Shown here: positions 57,799-64,000 of the stretch, in pieces
How positions within the stretch are numbered: the stretch's first letter is position 1
Layout of the letters: each line of letters opens with the position of its first letter
NCBI GenBank assembly: GCA_902763805.1
Contig: CACWTN010000009.1
Span: forward strand, 1 to 64,000
Source: an uncultured bacterium
GTDB taxonomy: Bacteria; Cyanobacteriota; Vampirovibrionia; Gastranaerophilales; Gastranaerophilaceae
Direction of reading: 5' to 3'
DNA length: 64,000 nucleotides
Notes under the pieces: generated by a model
The model's database searches: none
Seen by the model: the letters and a program-made list of their open reading frames with translations, nothing else
Told to the model about the DNA's origin: nothing
Made by a program: the position numbers and the translations under genes

Positions 57799-58961
57799 CG
57801 ATTTCTCAATTTGTTTACAAACCTTGCAAGCCTTGTCATAGCTTCTTTCAGGTTATCTATTGAATAAGCATAAGATATCCTTAAAAATCCTTCACCGCTT
57901 TCTCCGAACGCGCTTCCCGGAACTACCGCAACTCTTTCTTCTTCGAGAAATCGTGTTGCAAACTCCTCAGAGGTCATTCCGAATTCCTTAATACAGGGGA
58001 AAACATAAAAAGCTCCGTAAGGTTCAAAACACGGCAGGTTCATCTCTTTAAAAGCATTCATCAAAAATCGTCTGCGCTGATTATATGCTCCGCGCATTAA
58101 CCTTACGTCGTCATCACCATTTCTTAGTGCTTCAACCGCTGCATACTGGCTCGTAGTCGGAGCACACATAATTGCAAACTGGTGAATTTTTGTCATCTGT
58201 TTAATTATATCCGCAGGTCCGCAGGCATAACCCAATCTCCACCCGGTCATAGCATAAGCCTTTGAAAAACCGTCAATGAGAATTGTTCGCTCTTTCATCC
58301 CATCAAGTGACGCAATAGAAATATGTTTTCCTTTATAAGTAAGCGCTCCGTATATTTCATCGGACATCACATAAATATCTTTTTCTATACAGATTTTTGC
58401 AATCTTTTCCAAATCCTCTTTTTCCATAATTGCACCCGTAGGATTATTAGGAAACGGAAGAATCAAAACTTTTGTTTTTGGAGTAACTGCACTAAGCAAT
58501 TCCTCAGGGGTAAGTCTGAATTCATTCTCTGACTTTAAATCAATTATCACAGGCTTTGCGCCTGCAAGAAGTGCGCAGGGATAATAAGAAACGTACGCAG
58601 GCTGAGGAATAATAACTTCATCACCCGGATTAATCATCGCTCTTAATCCGATATCAATAGCCTCTGAACCGCCCACAGTAACAAGAACTTCGTTTGCAGG
58701 ATTATACTCAATACCCTGTTTTCTTTTTTGATAATTACAAATTTCTTCTCTTAGTTCCTTTAGACCTGCATTTGAAGTGTAAAAAGTTTTACCCTGCTCA
58801 AGCGCATAAATACCCTCATCACGGATATGCCACGGGGTATCAAAATCAGGTTCGCCAACACCCAAAGATATGACATTATCCATCTCGGAAACCAGGTCGA
58901 AAAACTTTCTAATTCCTGACGGTTTCAAACTTAAAACGGTTTCATTAAGAGGTACGCTCAT
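57795..58961 (-). CDS. Class I PLP-dependent aminotransferase
   Basis: 388 residues, typical subgroup I-gamma length. VISLGVGEPDFDTP (about 30-43), SNAGLKELREEI, FPNNPTGA (about 173-180), SDEIYG (about 202-207) and DGFSKAYAMTGWRLGY (PLP lysine near 236), then an Arg in FLRISYA that binds the substrate carboxylate. It transfers amino groups between aromatic, Asp or Ala-type amino acids and 2-oxoglutarate; the exact substrate is open. It overlaps the Lrp gene by 4 bases. Confidence 0.93.
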   Translation of the reverse strand: MSVPLNETVLSLKPSGIRKFFDLVSEMDNVISLGVGEPDFDTPWHIRDEGIYALEQGKTFYTSNAGLKELREEICNYQKRKQGIEYNPANEVLVTVGGSEAIDIGLRAMINPGDEVIIPQPAYVSYYPCALLAGAKPVIIDLKSENEFRLTPEELLSAVTPKTKVLILPFPNNPTGAIMEKEDLEKIAKICIEKDIYVMSDEIYGALTYKGKHISIASLDGMKERTILIDGFSKAYAMTGWRLGYACGPADIIKQMTKIHQFAIMCAPTTSQYAAVEALRNGDDDVRLMRGAYNQRRRFLMNAFKEMNLPCFEPYGAFYVFPCIKEFGMTSEEFATRFLEEERVAVVPGSAFGESGEGFLRISYAYSIDNLKEAMTRLARFVNKLRNR

Positions 58962-59440
58962 AGAGAAACAACCTCTCTTTCATCTCTTATATGCTCATCA
59001 ATAATTGTTCCGTGGTCTTTGTATTTTTTAAGAATAAAATGAGTTCCCGTACTTATAATACTGTCTAAAGTTGAAAGTTTTTCGGATACAAACATTGCAA
59101 TATCCTTCAAAGATTTTTCTTCCAGAGTTACGAGCAAATCAAATCCGCCTGATATCAGGTACACATCACGGACTTCAGGATAGTTATAAATCCTTGCTGC
59201 AATCCTGTCGAAGCCCTTACCTCTCTGTGGAGTAACTTTTACTTCAATAAGCGCCGTAACCTTATCAATAGATGTTTTTTCCCAATTTACAAGCGTATGA
59301 TAACCGCAGATAATTCTTTCATCTTCAAGTTTCTGAAGTTCATTAACAACATCTATTTCTTCGCAGCCCAATCTTACTGCAAGTTCTTTTATATCAATTC
59401 TGCTGTTTTTTTCTATTATTGATAAAAGTTCTTCTCTCAT
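58958..59440 (-). CDS. Lrp/AsnC-family transcriptional regulator
   Basis: 160 residues: N-terminal winged helix (RIDIKELAVRLGCEEIDVVNEL) and C-terminal RAM ligand domain (VTALIEVKVTPQRGKGFDRI; VRDVYLISGGFDLLVTLEE). It senses amino acids as an oligomer. Its stop overlaps the aminotransferase start (ATGA), so it very likely controls that gene. GAGGTAACGATAT precedes ATG. Confidence 0.93.
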   Translation of the reverse strand: MREELLSIIEKNSRIDIKELAVRLGCEEIDVVNELQKLEDERIICGYHTLVNWEKTSIDKVTALIEVKVTPQRGKGFDRIAARIYNYPEVRDVYLISGGFDLLVTLEEKSLKDIAMFVSEKLSTLDSIISTGTHFILKKYKDHGTIIDEHIRDEREVVSL

Positions 59441-59452
59441 ATATCGTTACCT

Positions 59453-60073
59453 CTATCTGATAAAATTAGTTTTTATTTTAGTTTCGGGAACAGGTTTGTT
59501 AATACCCGCTTTTTCACCGGCTTCAATACATTTAAGCATCCATGCCATATTTAAAGCAAGGGTACGCATTGTCTGCAGACCTTCTTCATCCTGACGTGCC
59601 TGTTCCATGCCATTTCCGTATATATTATTCCAGTACTGAGATGAAACTATAGGCATATTACATATTGCAAAATATTTGTTCAGGACATCAAAACTTGCCG
59701 TTGTACCCGAACGCCTTGCAGCCGCAACAGCAGCTGCTGGTTTATACGCAAAAGCCGACGGAGCCGAATAAAAAGCTCTGTCCAGGAATGACAATATTCT
59801 TCCCGACGGGTGAGCATAATAAACGGGAGAACCGAATACAAATGCATTTGCCATGCGTGCCTTTGTAACAAACTCATTAACGATATCTTCATATACGCAT
59901 TTGCCTAAGCGGCGGCAGGCACAACAACCTGAACAATCTCGCAATTCTATATTTCCCATCTGAAAAATTTCGCTGTCAATACCTTCTTTTTTTAAAATCA
60001 TAGAGATTTCTTCCAATGCAGTAAAAGTTGTTCCGTTCTTCCTTGAACTTCCGTTTAATAACAATACTTTCAT
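59453..60073 (-). CDS. NADPH-dependent FMN reductase / iron-sulphur flavoprotein
   Basis: 206 residues, flavodoxin-like. LLLNGSSRKNGTTFTALEEI (start) binds FMN phosphate; CSGCCACRRLGKC (about 48-60) has clustered Cys like those holding a 4Fe-4S cluster in iron-sulphur flavoproteins; FGSPVYYAHPSGRILSFLDR (about 81-100) is the flavin loop. It is likely an anaerobic electron carrier or oxidant-detoxifying enzyme. 12 bases upstream of the Lrp gene, same strand. Confidence 0.92.
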   Translation of the reverse strand: MKVLLLNGSSRKNGTTFTALEEISMILKKEGIDSEIFQMGNIELRDCSGCCACRRLGKCVYEDIVNEFVTKARMANAFVFGSPVYYAHPSGRILSFLDRAFYSAPSAFAYKPAAAVAAARRSGTTASFDVLNKYFAICNMPIVSSQYWNNIYGNGMEQARQDEEGLQTMRTLALNMAWMLKCIEAGEKAGINKPVPETKIKTNFIR

Positions 60074-60076
60074 ACT

Positions 60077-60120
60077 CTACCCCTCATCTTGCCCCCTCTC
60101 CCAATAGCGGTGAGGAAACC
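60077..60120. repeat. Small C-rich intergenic repeat
   Basis: CTACCCCTCATCTTGCCCCC followed by TCTCCC and GTGAGG resembles the CCTCACCC..CCCTCTCCC repeat common in bacterial intergenic DNA. It lies between the flavoprotein start and the tRNA. Confidence 0.4.
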
Positions 60121-60151
60121 ACTAAAAAAAACTTATTCAAACTTTTTAAAA

Positions 60152-60224
<73 letters not shown>

Positions 60225-60409
60225 ACTGTTTTTAGATTATCAAAAATTTTGGGATTTTTCAAGATTAATCTTACTGAAATTTATTTTTCAAAACCTTTAC
60301 ATTAAAAATATTTTTATGTTACAATAGGGTTAAAGGGGTAATAGGTGTGTAATACAGACTATACAGAACCTTTTTATTTGCTAAAATTAAGGGATAGAGG
60401 AGAAAGATT

Positions 60410-62959
60410 TTGAGTCAGCAAAATATATTTTCAGATGGCAAGATAGTACCCGTTAATATCAGGGATGAAATGAAGAAATGCTACATTGACTATGCAATGT
60501 CAGTTATAGTAGGTCGTGCATTACCTGATGTCCGTGACGGTTTAAAGCCTGTACACAGACGTATTTTATACGCAATGAACGAACTGGGCATGACACCTGA
60601 TAAACCGTTCAAAAAGTGCGCCAGAATCGTCGGTGAAGTATTAGGTAAATACCACCCTCACGGCGACAGCTCTGTTTATGAAGCACTTGTCCGTCTGGCT
60701 CAGGATTTTAACACAAGATATCTTTGCGTTGACGGGCATGGAAACTTCGGTTCCGTTGACGGTGACGGAGCTGCTGCAATGCGTTATACAGAAGCCCGTA
60801 TGCACAAAATCACAACTTCTATGCTTGCTGATATAGATTGTGAAACCGTTGATTTTGAACCAAACTTTGACGGTTCTCTGGAAGAACCTTCCGTTCTACC
60901 CGTTAGATTACCGATGTTATTGCTTAACGGTTCTTCAGGTATTGCCGTTGGTATGGCAACAAACGTTCCTCCTCACAACTTAAGAGAAGTCGTTGACGGA
61001 ACTATAGCCTTAATCGATAATCCGAATATTACAATTCCTGAACTTATGGAATACATCAAAGGACCTGACTTCCCGACCGCTGCAACTATTGTAGGCTTAA
61101 ATGATATTAAACAGGCTTACGAAACAGGCAGAGGCTCTATTAAGATGTCTGCAGTTGCAACAATTGAAGAAATTCCGGGCGGTGCAGGACGTCAATCAAG
61201 AACAGCAATTATTGTTACGGAAATTCCTTATCAGGTTAACAAAGCAATGCTTATTCAGAAAATTGCTGATTTGGTTAAAGAAAATAAAATTAACGGCATC
61301 TCTGACCTTCGTGACGAATCTGACAGAGAAGGCATGAGAATTGTTATAGAACTCAAACGTGATGCTAAACCTGAGGTTGTTAAGAATAACTTATTCAAAT
61401 ATACTCAGCTTTGCACAACATTCGGATATAACATGGTTACTCTCTGCGGCAAGCAGCCAAGACTTCTTAACCTGTATGAAGTTCTTAACGAGTTTGTTGA
61501 ACACAGGGTTGAAATTGTTACAAGAAGAACCATTTACTACCTGAAAAAAGCTAAAATCCGTGCTCACATTTTAGCCGGTTTATTAATTGCATTGGGTTCA
61601 TTAGATGACGTTATCGAACTTATCAAGAAATCAAAAACAACCGATGATGCAAGAGTCGGCTTAATGAACAGATACGGACTTGATGTCGATCAGGCTAACG
61701 CAATTTTGGAAATGCAGTTAAGACGTTTGACAGGTTTGGAACAAGACAAGATTAAATCAGAATACGATGAACTTCTGAAGAAAATCTCCGAATACGAAGA
61801 AATTCTTGCAGACCGTCAGAAAGTTCTTAACATAATCAAAGGTGAACTTTTAGAAGACAAAGAAAAATACGGCGATGACAGACGTACTCAAATCGTTCCT
61901 GAGCAGGGTGAAGTTACTATTGAGGACTTAACTCCTAACACTCCGATGGCAGTATTTATTACTCATCAGGGTTATCTAAAACGTATATCATTAGATACAT
62001 TTGAACGTCAAAACCGTGCAACAAGAGGTAAATCAGGTATAAAGACAAAAGATGATGATGACATTCAGCACTTCTTCACGGCAATGATGCACGACAAAGT
62101 TCTGTTCTTCTCATCTAAGGGTATTGTTTACAGCCTTAACGTATACGACTTCCCTGAAGGCGGACGTCAGTCAAAAGGACTTCCGATAGTTAACGTTCTT
62201 CCGATAGAACAGGGCGAACAAATTACTGCGGTTGTTCCTGTAAGCACATTCTCTCACGACCTGAACCTTATTATGTTAACTCAAAAAGGTTACATTAAGA
62301 GAATAGAGCTTGATAACTTTGCCAACATAAGAAGAAGCGGTATTATCGCAATATCACTCGAAGAAAACGACAGACTAAACTGGGTTAAACTTGCTAAAGG
62401 AAACGACGAAATCATAATCGGTACTTCCTGCGGTATGGCAATAAGATTCCCGATTGAAGATTTGAGACCGCTGGGAAGAAGCGCAAGAGGTGTTACATCA
62501 ATGAAACTCAGAAGCGCAGATACAATAATCGGCTGCGATATTGTTCCGAGAGATTATGATGCAGACCTGCTTGTTGTAACATCAGACGGCTTCGGTAAAC
62601 GTACAAAACTTTCTGAGTTCAGAACTCAAAACAGAGGCGGAATTGGTTTAATCGCAACCAAGTTTAAATCACCGTCATCAAGATTAGTTGCTTTGACTAT
62701 CGTTGAAGAAAAAGATGAAATAATGCTCGTAACATCAAACGGTATTGTTACACGTATCAAAGCGGGCGACATCTCTTGTCAGGGCAGACCTGCAACAGGT
62801 GTAAGAGCTCAAAACTTAATCGACAATGATACTGTTGCATCTGTTAACAAAATTGTTAACACCGATGATGACGATGACGACATTGTATCAGATACGGCAG
62901 ACAATACACCTGTCGGAGAGCAAACATCATTAATTGATAATAATATAACAGAAGAATAG
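60410..62959 (+). CDS. gyrA: DNA gyrase subunit A
   Basis: 849 residues starting at TTG 60410, with GAGGAGAAAG upstream. N-terminal breakage-reunion domain: [37 protein letters not shown] (quinolone region) and catalytic Tyr near 125 in MRYTEARM. Six-bladed C-terminal DNA-wrapping domain. The GyrA box that allows negative supercoiling is usually QRRGGRG; here the nearest is [10 protein letters not shown], so it is divergent. A run of acidic residues (TDDDDDD) marks the tail. A ParC identity is less likely but not excluded. Confidence 0.9.
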   Translation: MSQQNIFSDGKIVPVNIRDEMKKCYIDYAMSVIVGRALPDVRDGLKPVHRRILYAMNELGMTPDKPFKKCARIVGEVLGKYHPHGDSSVYEALVRLAQDFNTRYLCVDGHGNFGSVDGDGAAAMRYTEARMHKITTSMLADIDCETVDFEPNFDGSLEEPSVLPVRLPMLLLNGSSGIAVGMATNVPPHNLREVVDGTIALIDNPNITIPELMEYIKGPDFPTAATIVGLNDIKQAYETGRGSIKMSAVATIEEIPGGAGRQSRTAIIVTEIPYQVNKAMLIQKIADLVKENKINGISDLRDESDREGMRIVIELKRDAKPEVVKNNLFKYTQLCTTFGYNMVTLCGKQPRLLNLYEVLNEFVEHRVEIVTRRTIYYLKKAKIRAHILAGLLIALGSLDDVIELIKKSKTTDDARVGLMNRYGLDVDQANAILEMQLRRLTGLEQDKIKSEYDELLKKISEYEEILADRQKVLNIIKGELLEDKEKYGDDRRTQIVPEQGEVTIEDLTPNTPMAVFITHQGYLKRISLDTFERQNRATRGKSGIKTKDDDDIQHFFTAMMHDKVLFFSSKGIVYSLNVYDFPEGGRQSKGLPIVNVLPIEQGEQITAVVPVSTFSHDLNLIMLTQKGYIKRIELDNFANIRRSGIIAISLEENDRLNWVKLAKGNDEIIIGTSCGMAIRFPIEDLRPLGRSARGVTSMKLRSADTIIGCDIVPRDYDADLLVVTSDGFGKRTKLSEFRTQNRGGIGLIATKFKSPSSRLVALTIVEEKDEIMLVTSNGIVTRIKAGDISCQGRPATGVRAQNLIDNDTVASVNKIVNTDDDDDDIVSDTADNTPVGEQTSLIDNNITEE

Positions 62960-63008
62960 TGTGTGATGGGGTTGGGAAACCAACCCCTCAATATTTAAAG
63001 GAGTGTAT

Positions 63009-63308
63009 ATGAAAAAATTTATTTTAGCGGCAGCATTATTAATGTTTGCATCATCTGCTCATGCAGAATTTTTAGGCGGTTTTATCTATAACGGCGCTAC
63101 AACACCGGGCGGCGGATATACAGCAGCTGTTGCATCAAAACAAGGTTCTGCAACCTGCAAAAACATCTGGTATATCGTAACAGTAGGCGACTGTTCCGTT
63201 CGTGCAGCTATGAAAAACGGCGGAATCCGTTCTTTAGCAGGTTATGACGTACAAAGAGAAAATATCTTAGGCTTCCAGACAATTACAACAAAGGCTTGGG
63301 GTAACTAA
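63009..63308 (+). CDS. TRL-like small secreted protein
   Basis: 99 residues from ATG 63009 (AAAGGAGTGTAT upstream; a GTG two codons earlier is less well placed). Signal peptide MKKFILAAALLMFASSAHA. The mature part, FIYNGATTPGG...KQGSATCKNIWYIVTVGDCSV...AMKNGGI, fits the TRL-like family (named from a tRNA-linked locus), with two Cys. Function of the family is unknown. Terminator follows. Confidence 0.8.
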   Translation: MKKFILAAALLMFASSAHAEFLGGFIYNGATTPGGGYTAAVASKQGSATCKNIWYIVTVGDCSVRAAMKNGGIRSLAGYDVQRENILGFQTITTKAWGN

Positions 63309-63325
63309 AATCATAATTTAACAAT

Positions 63326-63359
63326 AAAAAAGACTCATTTTAAAAATGAGTCTTTTTTG
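63326..63359. terminator. Bidirectional terminator
   Basis: AAAAAAGACTCATTTT / AAAATGAGTCTTTTTT; serves both the TRL-like gene and the convergent 66-residue gene. Confidence 0.92.
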
Positions 63360-63560
63360 TTATGCAGTCCACATAAATTTTGATTTTTCGGGTTCTAACA
63401 CGGAGTTGAACTCTAAATCTATATTCGGAAGCTCCATCGTTTCCATTTTTTTACTGAATATATTGTAATATTTATTAACCGACGTTTTTGACGTGCCCTG
63501 ATTTAAAGGTTGTCTGCCAATTTGTGTATTTAATAAATTATTACCCGTATTTCCAATCAT
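63360..63560 (-). CDS. 66-residue protein of unknown function under sigma-28-type control
   Basis: 66 residues: polar N-terminus rich in Asn, Gln, Thr and Gly (MIGNTGNNLLNTQIGRQPLN) and a second half ending FMWTA. No Cys, no signal peptide. GAGGGTAGAAA precedes ATG. A consensus sigma-28-type promoter lies 24 bases upstream. The disordered Asn/Thr/Gln N-terminus resembles that of flagellar-exported proteins, but no family is recognised. Confidence 0.65.
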   Translation of the reverse strand: MIGNTGNNLLNTQIGRQPLNQGTSKTSVNKYYNIFSKKMETMELPNIDLEFNSVLEPEKSKFMWTA

Positions 63561-63584
63561 TTTTCTACCCTCTTTGTACTTTCC

Positions 63585-63611
63585 TTATCGGCAAATTATT
63601 AAAAAACTTTA
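63585..63611 (-). promoter_or_regulatory. Sigma-28 (FliA-type) promoter, copy 5, perfect consensus
   Basis: Minus strand TAAAGTTT (63604-63611), 11 bases, GCCGATAA (63585-63592): 16 of 16. GTAAC (plus GTTAC 63629-63633) lies 17 bases upstream of the -35 box, with a related GTTTAC word at 63638-63643. Confidence 0.85.
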
Positions 63612-63711
63612 GGATTTTTTGTAAAAACGTTACAAATGTTTACAAACCAATTCTAAAATACAATAACCAAACGGTTTGCGGTAAAATTAGATAAGAAAGA
63701 GGAGAATAATT

Positions 63712-64000
63712 ATGAGCGATTTAAAAATATATATGGACAAAGATATTGATACAGAACTTATTAAACCTAAAAAAATAGCAATCATCGGTTTTGGCTCTCA
63801 GGGATACGGGCAAGGTTTAAACCTTGTTGATTCAGGCTGTGACGTAGTATTCGGGTTAAGAGAAAACGGAGCTTCCGCTCAAAAAGCAAGAGATTACGGT
63901 TTGAAAGTTATGTCTATAGAAGATGCCGTAAAATATGCTGACATCGTTCAGATACTTATTCCTGATGAAGTTCAGGCAAAAGTTTACAAAGAACAAATAG
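63712..64000 (+). CDS. ilvC: Ketol-acid reductoisomerase, N-terminal part, cut by the window end
   Basis: The first 96 codons are present and open beyond the window. MSDLKIYMDKDIDTELIKPK leads into IAIIGFGSQGYGQGLNLVDS, the NADPH-binding GxGxxG-type motif of KARI, then VVFGLRENGASAQKA and ADIVQILIPDEVQ. It makes dihydroxy-isovalerate in branched-chain amino acid synthesis. AGAGGAGAATAATT precedes ATG. Confidence 0.95.
   Translation, partial: MSDLKIYMDKDIDTELIKPKKIAIIGFGSQGYGQGLNLVDSGCDVVFGLRENGASAQKARDYGLKVMSIEDAVKYADIVQILIPDEVQAKVYKEQI

Overview
The window looks like a chromosomal stretch of an AT-rich, Gram-negative-type, anaerobic-looking bacterium. My best guess is a gut member of the non-photosynthetic cyanobacterial sister group (Gastranaerophilales / Vampirovibrionia, 'Melainabacteria'). 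This is inference from gene style: an RNA polymerase omega subunit with a cyanobacterial-type C-terminus, many short proteins opening with an F-[KRQ]-[GS] motif, FliW and CsrA, rubredoxin-type redox proteins, a type IV pilin-like protein and a TRL-like protein. I see no insertion sequence, prophage or CRISPR array. Coding is dense, and operons are short and often closed by strong hairpin terminators.

Layout. 1-5.2 kb: accessory genes of unknown function, including a small ribbon-helix-helix regulator and an 823-residue protein. 5.2-8.4 kb: a probable 6S RNA on the minus strand, then rpsF-ssb-rpsR with two extra small genes, then tuf. 8.4-12.5 kb: small secreted protein, DUF1858 protein, NfeD plus stomatin pair, GNAT-like protein. 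12.6-13.2 kb: rplT-rpmI. 13.4-18.8 kb: flavin reductase-rubredoxin, a kinase-like protein, a 682-residue EF-hand protein, HU and small genes. 18.9-22.8 kb: SPFH protein, glycosyltransferase-like protein, tRNA nucleotidyltransferase, TerC-like membrane protein. 22.9-28.6 kb: an M48 peptidase homologue without its zinc histidines, a tandem pair of 66-residue paralogues, a dicarboxylate/amino-acid symporter and ileS. 29-38.8 kb: rny, ymdB-like, PHP, pilin-like, LOG, gshB, TPR, fliW, csrA, TPR, coiled-coil and der. 38.8-46.5 kb: a minus-strand accessory block with a CheR-like protein, rpoZ and a calpain-like protease. 46.5-50.4 kb: lysC, a SpoU methyltransferase, an M24 peptidase and parvulin. 50.6-56 kb: small unknown gene, holA-holB, a secretion-substrate-like protein, TPR protein. 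56.3-64 kb: FAD dehydrogenase, aminotransferase-Lrp, flavoprotein, tRNA-Thr(CGT), gyrA, TRL-like protein, a small unknown gene and the start of ilvC.

The most interesting content is regulatory. Five genes of unknown or effector-like function (start codons at 12084, 17539, 45584, 54471 and 63560) each have an upstream element matching the flagellar sigma-28 promoter, TAAAGTTT-N11-GCCGATAA/T. All five have exactly 11 bases between boxes, and two match the consensus at every position. None of the five products is a recognisable flagellar structural protein. They include a calpain-like cysteine protease with an intact Gln/Cys/His/Asn set, an EF-hand/Ig-like protein, and a protein with translocator-like architecture. 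Four of the five carry a GTAAC word upstream of the -35 box at gaps of 17, 27, 27 and 17 bases, which is one helical turn apart. The fifth has eight tandem 5-base repeats there instead. A second element, [AG][GT]CAA-N18-CTTTATATA with an invariant 23-base offset, occurs five times, at least three of them directly before unknown genes. With fliW and csrA in the same window, this suggests a late-flagellar-type regulon reused for exported or surface proteins. The sigma factor, any secretion apparatus and the actual export are not visible here and remain inference.
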